A stretch of DNA of 51,016 nucleotides, taken from the IMG/VR virus record IMGVR_UViG_3300032736_000416, positions 1-51,016 of that record. One strand, given 5' to 3'. Origin of the DNA: a virus. Shown here piece by piece: positions 37,367 through 42,608 of the stretch; positions within the stretch are counted from its first letter, which is position 1; each line of letters begins with the position of its first letter. The position numbers were made by a program, and so were the translations under genes. Under the pieces are notes generated by a model. It worked only from the letters and a program-made list of their open reading frames with translations. It was not told where the DNA came from and did not search any database.

Positions 37367-37603
37367 TTAGTAAGTGCTAAGAACGTGGCGATAATTGAGA
37401 GAAACTACATTCCATTCAGCATAATCTGTAACCTCTTCAACTAGAACATCAGCAATTTCATCATCATCACTTGGATTGAGAACTTCAACCTCAAAGACAT
37501 TACCCAACACAGAATCTACAACCCACTGTTGTTGCTCTGGGGTGAAATCTTCCTCATCAAAATCAAACAGAACTTCGGTAACTTGGACGGTGAGAGTAGT
37601 CAT
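37367..37603 (-). CDS. Acidic protein, 78 aa
   Basis: A 78-residue acidic protein (MTTLTVQVTEVLFDFDEEDF, later NPSDDDEIADVLVEEV). Start is the ATG following leader AACAAGTCAACC. Pattern FDFDxEDFTPEQQQ is seen in short phage proteins of unknown role. In an operon with the membrane peptide. Confidence 0.65.
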   Translation of the reverse strand: MTTLTVQVTEVLFDFDEEDFTPEQQQWVVDSVLGNVFEVEVLNPSDDDEIADVLVEEVTDYAEWNVVSLNYRHVLSTY

Positions 37604-37626
37604 GATGGTGTTGGTGGTTGACTTGT

Positions 37627-37968
37627 TTAGTATAGAGGGTGAATGGGGCCTGCTGTGGCCCCACTGTGCCAGTTCCCAAAGTGGCTCACAGGTACACAAT
37701 CATTCACAAGTTCCACAGCAAGTTGGTTGAATCCACCAATATGCCAATTATACTCACCCATTGGAGTTTCTGATAGTTTCCAATCATAAATTGTGGCAAC
37801 AGTACCATCTGAGAATTTAATAGTCCATTCCACATTAACTTTATCACCTTTCAATGTAGTTGGTTCCCCAAATACATTCACCAGTTCATCATAGGTGGTC
37901 TTGATGTATCCCCGAAGGGAACTTCCACTAGCGAAAGTAAAAGGAACAATCTCAAATTGGATAGTCAT
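37627..37968 (-). CDS. Conserved phage protein with read-through C-terminus, 113 aa
   Basis: Start at 37968 (MTIQFEIVPFTFASGSSLRG). The core TTYDELVNVFGEP, then WTIKFSDGTVATIYDWK and NWHIGG is a pattern found widely in phage proteins of unknown function. After LAVELV the frame continues through the palindrome and the hairpin (reading VSHFGNWHSGATAGPI) and stops at the -10 of the next cassette, so about 25 C-terminal residues are encoded by regulatory DNA. The leader is identical to that of the gene at 37367. Confidence 0.75.
   Translation of the reverse strand: MTIQFEIVPFTFASGSSLRGYIKTTYDELVNVFGEPTTLKGDKVNVEWTIKFSDGTVATIYDWKLSETPMGEYNWHIGGFNQLAVELVNDCVPVSHFGNWHSGATAGPIHPLY
37629..37663 (-). 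promoter_or_regulatory. Hairpin/-10 cassette for the gene at 37367
   Basis: Perfect hairpin TGGGGCC/GGCCCCA (37663-37644), 9 bp, TATACT (37634-37629), then AACAAGTCAACC. Confidence 0.6.
37665..37690. repeat. Dispersed palindrome, 26-bp copy
   Basis: Minus strand TGTGAGCCACTTTGGG then AACTGGCACA; directly before the hairpin of the cassette. Confidence 0.7.
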
Positions 37969-37993
37969 GATGGTGTCGGTGGTTGACTTGTTT

Positions 37994-38029
37994 AGTATAG
38001 AGGGTGAATGGGGGCTACTGTGAGCCCCC
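37994..38029 (-). promoter_or_regulatory. Hairpin/-10 cassette for the gene at 37627
   Basis: Hairpin GGGGGCT/AGCCCCC (38029-38010), 10 bp, TATACT (37999-37994), then the same leader as at 37.6 kb. Confidence 0.6.
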
Positions 38030-38052
38030 TGTGCCACTTACTCAAATGGCAC
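38030..38052. repeat. Dispersed palindrome with stop codon
   Basis: GTGCCATTTGAGTAAGTGGC on the minus strand; the TGA of the gene at 38042-38218 is inside it. Confidence 0.6.
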
Positions 38053-38218
38053 TGGTGCCCTTGCTTACCCACAGGGCAAGCCTCATAGTACCAGCCTTGG
38101 CGACAGCATCAGGCTTCCTACCAGCTGCCACAGCAGCAGTCCGAAGCTCTTTACGTCGGGCATCAGCACCACAAGTCATCACATCACGGGCGGATTGAAG
38201 CAGTTGCTGTTGAGTCAT
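38042..38218 (-). CDS. Unknown basic helical protein, 58 aa
   Basis: A 58-residue Ala/Arg-rich protein (MTQQQLLQSARDVMTCGADA, then RRKELRTAAVAAGRKPDAVA). GAGG lies 6 bp before the ATG. GC-rich. No domain recognised. Its stop is part of the palindrome at 38030-38052. Confidence 0.6.
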   Translation of the reverse strand: MTQQQLLQSARDVMTCGADARRKELRTAAVAAGRKPDAVAKAGTMRLALWVSKGTSAI

Positions 38219-38242
38219 GATCCTCTTTGAATAGGGTTTGTT

Positions 38243-38272
38243 CGGGGTGTCTTCCCCGATGAACCTATTATG
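38243..38272 (-). promoter_or_regulatory. CATAAT promoter with AGGTTCATCGGGG leader
   Basis: Minus strand CATAAT (38272-38267), then AGGTTCATCGGGG leading into a CGGGG/CCCCG hairpin (38258-38243). The same -10/leader combination recurs at 47838-47843. The rest of 38273-38450 holds a palindrome copy and no convincing gene. Confidence 0.45.
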
Positions 38273-38302
38273 GCCCCCAGCTCAGCCACCTGCCATGCCC
38301 AC

Positions 38303-38325
38303 TGTGCCACCTCCCAAACTGTCCC
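38303..38325. repeat. Dispersed palindrome, degenerate copy
   Basis: TGTGCCACCTCCCAAACTGT on the plus strand; arms partly matched. Confidence 0.5.
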
Positions 38326-38450
38326 GATCTGTCCCCACCAGCTTGCCGAGGTGCTATACTATGGGAAACCAAGAGAGGGCTGGGGTAAGCCTAATGATTA
38401 AATGATCGCCACGCCCCCTGCAACAAAATAATTATTACAATATATTAAAA

Positions 38451-38468
38451 AGAGCCCCGAAGGGCTCT
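38451..38468 (-). terminator. Classic GC hairpin terminator
   Basis: AGAGCCC-TTCG-GGGCTCT followed by TTTTT on the minus strand, 5 bp after the gene at 38473. Confidence 0.85.
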
Positions 38469-38472
38469 GTGC

Positions 38473-38781
38473 TTACCGAGTATAAGGATCGTGTACATCA
38501 GCTGGGTCACGATCTACTGTGGTGCTTGACACATACCACCGCCAAGCCATTGCAGACTCACTATCACTCCACTTGTGAATCTTGGCCCGTTTTGGTCCCT
38601 TGTATCCCTCAGGCATAGTGACATGCTCAAACCACACACTTTTCTCGGTTCGCTTCACACAACGGACAGGAAAGCTGCCATGGGCAACAGACAATGAACC
38701 GTAGTAAACTTGACCAACTTGAAAAGACACAGGAGGAATCCCTGACGACTCACTAACAATAACACCACCAGAGGCACCCAC
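38473..38781 (-). CDS. Conserved phage protein of unknown function, GTG start
   Basis: A 102-residue protein. Residues about 20-75 (FQVGQVYYGSLSVAHGSFPV, then VKRTEKSVWFEHV and KRAKIHKW) follow a pattern seen in many phage proteins (xxVGxxYYxxS...F.V..RT.KSV) without known function. GTG at 38781 is the first start after an in-frame stop, with AGGGG just before it. A GTG at 38730 is an alternative. A promoter lies 63 bp upstream and the palindrome sits in the leader. Confidence 0.7.
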   Translation of the reverse strand: MGASGGVIVSESSGIPPVSFQVGQVYYGSLSVAHGSFPVRCVKRTEKSVWFEHVTMPEGYKGPKRAKIHKWSDSESAMAWRWYVSSTTVDRDPADVHDPYTR

Positions 38782-38788
38782 AAGCCCC

Positions 38789-38814
38789 TGTGAGCCACTT
38801 TGGGAACTGGCACA
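38789..38814. repeat. Dispersed palindrome, 26-bp copy
   Basis: Minus strand TGTGCCAGTT then CCCAAAGTGGCTCACA; the opposite orientation of the asymmetric bases relative to 37665-37690. Located between promoter and GTG start. Confidence 0.65.
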
Positions 38815-38843
38815 GTGTCAGACATCCAACGACCACAAAGGAT

Positions 38844-38872
38844 GCTATACAGGGCTCTTGGAGTATATACAA
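38844..38872 (-). promoter_or_regulatory. Promoter TTGTAT-17-TATAGC
   Basis: TTGTAT (38872-38867) begins in the T-run of the upstream terminator; TATAGC (38849-38844). Again terminator and promoter overlap. Confidence 0.45.
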
Positions 38873-38876
38873 AAAA

Positions 38877-38892
38877 AGGGGCGTTAGCCCCT
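38877..38892 (-). terminator. GC hairpin terminator
   Basis: AGGGGC-TAAC-GCCCCT then seven T on the minus strand, 18 bp after the gene at 38910. Confidence 0.85.
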
Positions 38893-38909
38893 AAGTATAT
38901 CCAACTCAC

Positions 38910-39077
38910 TCAATCCACATAATCATCGTAGTCCTTGAATTTGGTCGGACGTTTATTCCTTACGGTGTAACGTTTAGCATTCTGGACATCGTATCCAAAG
39001 TATTCAAAGTCATTCGGAATTTCTATATTCTTAATGTCAGTCAAAGGATTTTGATACTTACGATTGTTCTTTGCCAT
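38910..39077 (-). CDS. Unknown small protein, 55 aa
   Basis: A 55-residue Asn/Lys/Tyr-rich protein (MAKNNRKYQNPLTDIKNIEI, ending KFKDYDDYVD). AGGAG lies 12 bp before the ATG. No domain recognised. A late-like TCTAAATA box follows the preceding stop, so expression may be late. Confidence 0.65.
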   Translation of the reverse strand: MAKNNRKYQNPLTDIKNIEIPNDFEYFGYDVQNAKRYTVRNKRPTKFKDYDDYVD

Positions 39078-39113
39078 TTTTAACTCAATTTACTCCTGTT
39101 TTAGGTTGTTTTG

Positions 39114-39126
39114 TGTTATTTAGAGG
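39114..39126 (-). promoter_or_regulatory. Late-like promoter CCTCTAAATAACA
   Basis: Identical 13-mer to 33258-33270; TCTAAATA is one base off the T4 late box. It directly follows the TGA at 39127. Confidence 0.45.
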
Positions 39127-39354
39127 TCAAACAGCAACGATTTGAAGTGTTTGGTCCTCTTTGAGTGCTCGGTTGAACAAACGACCGACACTTTGCTTGT
39201 TTTGTACAGCATTTTCAACCATATCTACGAAACTACCAGTGGTATCACGGTAGTTATAGCTATTACCACTGTTAAATGTAATAGTGACAATGTTGTCAGT
39301 ATCACTAGCTACAGCAGTAATAGCAGTAGATTCAATGTTGCTAACGGTTTTCAT
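39127..39354 (-). CDS. KTSC-like small protein, 75 aa
   Basis: Residues 8-70 resemble the KTSC domain: ESTAITAVASD, then IVTITFNSGNSYNYRD and VGRLFNRAL, matching the pattern SSAI...Y..L.V.F..G..Y.Y...FN. The domain is a short beta-sheet module of unknown function, common in phages. The gene has a strong promoter 150 bp upstream (39505-39533) and a long A-rich leader. Confidence 0.6.
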   Translation of the reverse strand: MKTVSNIESTAITAVASDTDNIVTITFNSGNSYNYRDTTGSFVDMVENAVQNKQSVGRLFNRALKEDQTLQIVAV

Positions 39355-39362
39355 AGTTTAAA

Positions 39363-39495
39363 GGTTAAAGGTTAAAATTAACTTTTTGAAGTTTTGAGAT
39401 TTCTCAAAAACCTTAAAATTCAAGTTTTTGACTTTTTTGGTTTTTTGACTTTTTTGACTTTTTGGGATTTCTCGGTTTTTGAGATTTCTCAACTT
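39363..39495 (-). promoter_or_regulatory. A-rich low-complexity leader
   Basis: The untranslated leader holds four GTCAAAAA-type repeats and two GAGAAATC motifs. Similar text occurs at 33.2 and 37.2 kb. A 46-codon Lys-rich frame starting at 39498 spans it, but its composition follows the repeats, so I do not call a gene. Confidence 0.4.
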
Positions 39496-39504
39496 CATGA
39501 ATAC

Positions 39505-39533
39505 ATCATAGCAGATATTCGGGGGAATGTCAA
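39505..39533 (-). promoter_or_regulatory. Strong sigma-70 promoter TTGACA-17-TATGAT
   Basis: Minus strand TTGACA (39533-39528), 17 bp, TATGAT (39510-39505). One mismatch to the -10 consensus. Confidence 0.75.
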
Positions 39534-39614
39534 GGGGGGCTGCCAGTCCCTGAAGTGGCACAGTAGTCCTTGACAGGGCTCCCAGCACACCTCGCAGGTT
39601 TTGTCAAGCCCCTT

Positions 39615-39638
39615 TGTGACACTTTGGGAACTGGCACA
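39615..39638. repeat. Dispersed 24-bp palindrome, full copy
   Basis: Plus strand TGTGACACTT, TGGG, AACTGGCACA. A half copy (AAGTGGCACAG) lies at 39553-39563. Not next to any gene end, unlike most copies. Confidence 0.7.
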
Positions 39639-39699
39639 TAATCGCTTGACTTTCGGGTGGTGGCGGGCTTAGACAACAACGACAGCGTACATTTCCATG

Positions 39700-39799
39700 C
39701 TTTCAGCAACACTTAACGAAACCTTATACAAATCTTAACCATATTCTTTCAGCAACACTTAACGAAACCTTATACAAATCTTAACCATATTCTTTCAGC
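39700..39799. repeat. Two tandem 46-bp repeats with phased octamers
   Basis: Exact 46-bp copies at 39700-39745 and 39746-39791, then 8 bp of a third. Each holds CTTAACGA, CTTATACA and CTTAACCA spaced by 3 bp, that is every 11 bp (39712, 39723, 39734 and 39758, 39769, 39780). This fits the cyanobacterial Pho-box layout, or an iteron. Within 39355-39879 I see no gene. Confidence 0.85.
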
Positions 39800-39806
39800 C
39801 ATTAAG

Positions 39807-39826
39807 TTTTCCACAGGTTTTCCACA
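39807..39826. promoter_or_regulatory. Two DnaA-box-like sites TTTTCCACA
   Basis: TTTTCCACA at 39807-39815 and 39818-39826, each followed by GG, 11 bp apart, next to the 46-bp repeats. TTTTCCACA is a known cyanobacterial DnaA-box form. A candidate replication or regulatory site. Confidence 0.5.
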
Positions 39827-39879
39827 GGCCATAGAGTAAATCAATGAAAACTCAAAATGTATCGTTGTGAACAACCTAG

Positions 39880-40029
39880 TCATAGCAAGGGTGCTCTACA
39901 TGCGGATTGCCCATACTCAACATCAACAAGAAGTGATTCCTTCATCACCTCAAAGAGTTGGAAAAGTTCTTGTTGAGAGAGTTCTACTTGTCGTTCAGTT
40001 TGTTGGTGTCCGTTGAATGTGATTTTCAT
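39880..40029 (-). CDS. Unknown small protein, 49 aa
   Basis: A 49-residue protein (MKITFNGHQQTERQVELSQQ, then ELFQLFEVMKESLLVDVEYG). Starts 1 bp after the previous stop. Last gene of the unit from the promoter at 40248. No domain recognised. Confidence 0.6.
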   Translation of the reverse strand: MKITFNGHQQTERQVELSQQELFQLFEVMKESLLVDVEYGQSACRAPLL

Positions 40030-40030
40030 T

Positions 40031-40222
40031 TTAGTTGTCCTCTTGATGACGAAACACTTCGGCAAACTCTTCTGCTGCCTCAAAGGCATACTGTGCTCCC
40101 ATTTTGAATACTATCCTTCGTTCTTCTTCGGTGCCAATTGAAAGATTAGTTGCAGTTTTTATCCATTCAACATAAAGAGTTTGCCCCAAATCAACAAATC
40201 GTTTTTGAGAAAATTCAGTCAT
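40031..40222 (-). CDS. Unknown helical protein, 63 aa
   Basis: A 63-residue protein (MTEFSQKRFVDLGQTLYVEW, then MGAQYAFEAAEEFAEVFRHQ). Start chosen as the first ATG after the promoter. Forms a two-gene operon with the 49-residue gene. Function unknown. Confidence 0.65.
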   Translation of the reverse strand: MTEFSQKRFVDLGQTLYVEWIKTATNLSIGTEEERRIVFKMGAQYAFEAAEEFAEVFRHQEDN

Positions 40223-40247
40223 CAGGTGTCTTTGTGTGTATGAGTGT

Positions 40248-40275
40248 ATTATAAGGCATCTGGTGCCCCTGTGGA
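40248..40275 (-). promoter_or_regulatory. Promoter TCCACA-16-TATAAT
   Basis: TCCACA (40275-40270), 16 bp, TATAAT (40253-40248), embedded in hairpin-forming CCCCTCCACAGGGG. Same element as at 34452-34479. Confidence 0.6.
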
Positions 40276-40283
40276 GGGGTGTC

Positions 40284-40305
40284 TGTGCCGGTTTCTCAAG
40301 TGTCC
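40284..40305. repeat. Dispersed palindrome, degenerate copy
   Basis: TGTGCCGGTTTCTCAAGTGT on the plus strand, immediately after the stop of the RNA ligase gene. Confidence 0.45.
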
Positions 40306-40839
40306 TCAACCTTTATGATTTTTATCAAATGGTGCCTTGAAATAGTGATTGGCAGCAGAATGGTAAATCATCACACCTTCAGGGTTCATAAAACCTTTAG
40401 AAGCAAGAGAACCATTATTAGAAAGATGATCCATTACATCACTAATTACTTCAGTATCAAACTCTCCAGAATAAAGAAGTGGAACAACATAGCAACAAGC
40501 AGGAAGGTTTTCTTCATTCCAGATGCTTACATTAAACAAAGAGAACCTTTTCTCACCTTTGAGTAGATCATACCCTCGTTGAATACCACTACCCCACCAT
40601 TCTCCATGATGACGACCAGCACCAAGTTTCATCAGTTCATTCTTGTTTCCAGTTACCCAACGATGAAATCCAAAGTTATCAGCATCCTCACTCAACCAGC
40701 GATTACGACTACCAATAAACATATCACCATCGTCAGTGATGTAGATAATACCATTGGTTCCGTCAATCTTTTCAGTGACAATACACTCCTTATGGAGACG
40801 AGGAATTTTAGGAAAGGGAACAAATTCAGGCAATTTCAT
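40306..40839 (-). CDS. RNA ligase family protein
   Basis: A 177-residue nucleotidyltransferase-type ligase. Motif I is EKIDGTNG with the predicted AMP-accepting Lys24; GEWWGSGIQRGY (79-90) and LFNVSIW follow; motif IV is PEGVMIYH (Glu154 region) and motif V YFKAPFDK (Lys168). It is shorter than T4 Rnl1/Rnl2 and lacks a C-terminal domain, as in several phage RNA ligases. It would seal RNA breaks, for example in tRNAs cut by host defences; this role is inferred. An ATG at 40890 would add 17 residues. Palindrome and promoter cassette follow. Confidence 0.8.
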   Translation of the reverse strand: MKLPEFVPFPKIPRLHKECIVTEKIDGTNGIIYITDDGDMFIGSRNRWLSEDADNFGFHRWVTGNKNELMKLGAGRHHGEWWGSGIQRGYDLLKGEKRFSLFNVSIWNEENLPACCYVVPLLYSGEFDTEVISDVMDHLSNNGSLASKGFMNPEGVMIYHSAANHYFKAPFDKNHKG

Positions 40840-40876
40840 AATGTTTTTTGTGTGTTGTGTGTCAGTTGTTAAGGTG

Positions 40877-41113
40877 TCACCGTTGTTCATAATCTTGTTG
40901 TAGTTCTCGTTCATTGTAATACAAGAACACCTCATCTGGATCTTGACGTATCCATTCAAAGAACTCATCACCAATGGCAATGGCATCATTCATTTGATCT
41001 TGTTCCATTAGATACTGAAACCTATCCTGCATGTACAATACAATCTGATCTGATTGTTCAGATACACACTCGTATTCCTTCTCTTGTTGCTTTTGTTCTT
41101 CGTCTGGTGTCAT
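40877..41113 (-). CDS. Acidic Gln/Glu-rich protein, 78 aa
   Basis: A 78-residue acidic helical protein (MTPDEEQKQQEKEYECVSEQ, then MNDAIAIGDEFFEWIRQDPD). ATGA overlap with the gene before it. No family recognised; the operon runs from the promoter at 41617. Confidence 0.65.
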   Translation of the reverse strand: MTPDEEQKQQEKEYECVSEQSDQIVLYMQDRFQYLMEQDQMNDAIAIGDEFFEWIRQDPDEVFLYYNERELQQDYEQR

Positions 41114-41376
41114 CTTACCTCAACAGTTAATTCATTCTTCAGGTGATCATATTCAATGAAATGATAATTGTTTGGTAGAATTGATTCAACTGCTTTCACA
41201 AACTCTTGTGGGAAGTGACCGTGATATCTCCAGAACAATTGTAGTTCTTTCGTACTGATGTTATTCTTAGGATGGACCTGTAAGCAAGAAACGCCCTGAG
41301 AGGCATCTGGGAGCCCCTGTAGCAGGCTTCTGATGTGATCTATGACTACAGGTGACAGACGAGTGATTCCTTTCAT
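41110..41376 (-). CDS. Unknown protein with embedded repeat element, 88 aa
   Basis: Start at 41376 overlaps the previous TGA (ATGA). Begins MKGITRLSPVVIDHIRSLLQ. DNA for residues about 20-30 (LLQGLPDAS) contains a variant of the CCCCTG/GGCATC element seen in promoters at 34.46 and 40.26 kb. C-terminal half (KELQLFWRYHGHFPQEFVKA) is helical. Function unknown. Confidence 0.6.
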   Translation of the reverse strand: MKGITRLSPVVIDHIRSLLQGLPDASQGVSCLQVHPKNNISTKELQLFWRYHGHFPQEFVKAVESILPNNYHFIEYDHLKNELTVEVR

Positions 41377-41591
41377 TTGACGTACATTGCTTGAGTGTTT
41401 GCTTGAAGAAAATCTACAGCAGATTTGTATACTTGATAATCTTCTGGCATCAAGTCCATCCAATCAATCAAATCTCGTGAATCCCAGTCTGGTGTACCAT
41501 CTGGATTCATGTCACAAATGATTGATGTTCCTGTGTCATCAAGAGCAATCACGTTGCTACCAATCACAAAATACATTCCGTCGTGTTCCAT
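41373..41591 (-). CDS. Unknown acidic protein, 72 aa
   Basis: A 72-residue protein (MEHDGMYFVIGSNVIALDDT, then DWDSRDLIDWMDLMPEDY). Good AGGAG 7 bp before ATG. Short beta-hairpin-like start and acidic helix; no family recognised. First gene after the promoter at 41617-41645. Confidence 0.65.
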   Translation of the reverse strand: MEHDGMYFVIGSNVIALDDTGTSIICDMNPDGTPDWDSRDLIDWMDLMPEDYQVYKSAVDFLQANTQAMYVK

Positions 41592-41616
41592 GTTTCTCCT
41601 TGAATGTGATGTGGTT

Positions 41617-41645
41617 AGTATAGCAGGTAATCAGACGCTTGTCAA
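41617..41645 (-). promoter_or_regulatory. Strong sigma-70 promoter TTGACA-17-TATACT
   Basis: TTGACA (41645-41640), 17 bp, TATACT (41622-41617). The upstream gene's TGA stop lies within the -35. Confidence 0.75.
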
Positions 41646-41833
41646 GCTGTCTGTTGTGTCATCAATGCTTTCAGTTCAAAAATAGCGTTACTCACAGCTG
41701 CCTCAAGATACCCATACGAATAAGGATAACCATGCTCATTGATAATTTTAGCATCGTTGGCTACCTTACGGGAGTTTTCAAGGCCCTCCATGATGCTCTC
41801 AAGGTGCCAGGTGGTGACTTTGGTGGTGCTCAT
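41642..41833 (-). CDS. Unknown helical protein, 63 aa
   Basis: A 63-residue protein (MSTTKVTTWHLESIMEGLEN, then YGYLEAAVSNAIFELKALMT). All-helical look. Stop overlaps the next promoter. No family recognised. Confidence 0.65.
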   Translation of the reverse strand: MSTTKVTTWHLESIMEGLENSRKVANDAKIINEHGYPYSYGYLEAAVSNAIFELKALMTQQTA

Positions 41834-41851
41834 GACTGTTGTGTTGGTGTC

Positions 41852-42013
41852 TTACTCATCATAATCTGTCAGTAAGTCCGCCAGCCAGTCCTGAGGGACA
41901 GTTTCGTAACTGGGCGACAGATGCTGGTTTTCGGCATTTCTCAACATAGTTTTACGAAGTTGTTCGTCACCATAGCAGTATTCAGTTGTTTCAAAGTCAG
42001 AAAAATAAGTCAT
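41852..42013 (-). CDS. Unknown acidic protein, 53 aa
   Basis: A 53-residue protein (MTYFSDFETTEYCYGDEQLR, ending QDWLADLLTDYDE). ATGA overlap with the preceding gene supports the start. Function unknown. Confidence 0.65.
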   Translation of the reverse strand: MTYFSDFETTEYCYGDEQLRKTMLRNAENQHLSPSYETVPQDWLADLLTDYDE

Positions 42014-42204
42014 AATTCATGTGAGTGATTACCATTTACAAGTTCAAGTTTATGTTGTTGGCTTGGGTGTACAATAATACATACGTCTCGCAAAGGATCA
42101 GTACCCGATTTAATACAGACAGTTATGTACTGATCACAAATAAATCTGACAACACCATATGTACCGTTATGGTACACTTCTGTTCCTACGGGCAGCATAT
42201 TCAT
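42010..42204 (-). CDS. Unknown protein, SH3-like pattern, 64 aa
   Basis: A 64-residue protein (MNMLPVGTEVYHNGTYGVVR, then FICDQYITVCIK). The run 'VGTEVxHNGTYGVVRFI...ITVCI' is typical of small SH3-like barrels. Overlaps the previous gene by 38 bp and the next by 4 bp. Function unknown. Confidence 0.65.
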   Translation of the reverse strand: MNMLPVGTEVYHNGTYGVVRFICDQYITVCIKSGTDPLRDVCIIVHPSQQHKLELVNGNHSHEL

Positions 42205-42430
42205 ACTCGGTGATTGGTTCCAAATTTATACTCAATCCAAGATAATCTGGATACATTTGAGATACAATAAACTGTGCCATATCATGATTAGTTGCTACCA
42301 CATACACACCAGCAGTGATAGAACTGGGCACATCATCAGGAGCATCTTTAAGTTCAAGATCTACTTCAGCAAGATACACATTACCATGCTTCAGATGATT
42401 TTCAAAGTCAATTACAAGATCAGACATCAT
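42167..42430 (-). CDS. Unknown protein, 87 aa
   Basis: An 87-residue protein (MMSDLVIDFENHLKHGNVYL, then ITAGVYVVATNHDMAQFIVS). Alpha/beta look. AAAGAG precedes the double ATG. Overlaps both neighbours. No family recognised. Confidence 0.65.
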   Translation of the reverse strand: MMSDLVIDFENHLKHGNVYLAEVDLELKDAPDDVPSSITAGVYVVATNHDMAQFIVSQMYPDYLGLSINLEPITEYEYAARRNRSVP

Positions 42431-42572
42431 ACTCTTTGTTTGATTGGGAGGACAGTTCAAATTTAAGTTGTTCAATTTGCTTTCTCATTTCAATGATTTG
42501 ACCTTGCTGGTCTTTAATTAAATCAGCATACTCTCTCATAAGAGCATTAGCCTGTTCTATGTTTATAGTCAT
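42420..42572 (-). CDS. Coiled-coil peptide, 50 aa
   Basis: A 50-residue protein with heptad pattern throughout (LMREYADLIKDQQGQIIEMR, KQIEQLKFEL). Stop overlaps the next start. First gene after the AATAAATA box. Likely a small oligomeric adaptor, but no function can be given. Confidence 0.6.
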   Translation of the reverse strand: MTINIEQANALMREYADLIKDQQGQIIEMRKQIEQLKFELSSQSNKEYDV

Positions 42573-42596
42573 ATGTGATTAGAAATGTACAAGGCA

Positions 42597-42607
42597 TATT
42601 TATTGTG
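42597..42607 (-). promoter_or_regulatory. Late-like promoter CACAATAAATA
   Basis: AATAAATA, one base off the late consensus, 24 bp before the coiled-coil gene. The same 11-mer precedes the 585-residue gene (45127-45137). Confidence 0.4.
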
Positions 42608-42608
42608 C

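Noticed and set aside
38332-38468. Plus-strand TATACT followed by a hairpin, as a possible small RNA
   Set aside because: No good -35, and the hairpin lacks a T-run on the plus strand.
39358-39498. 46-codon Lys-rich frame starting next to the strong promoter
   Set aside because: Its composition follows the A-rich repeats. Still, its start resembles the possible extension at 33248, so expression was considered.
39669-39698. Nine-residue frame MEMYAVVVV
   Set aside because: Too short; perhaps the remnant of a gene start.
39530-39712. 60-codon frame through the palindrome region
   Set aside because: Needs a non-ATG start, and reads two palindrome copies; no protein-like pattern.
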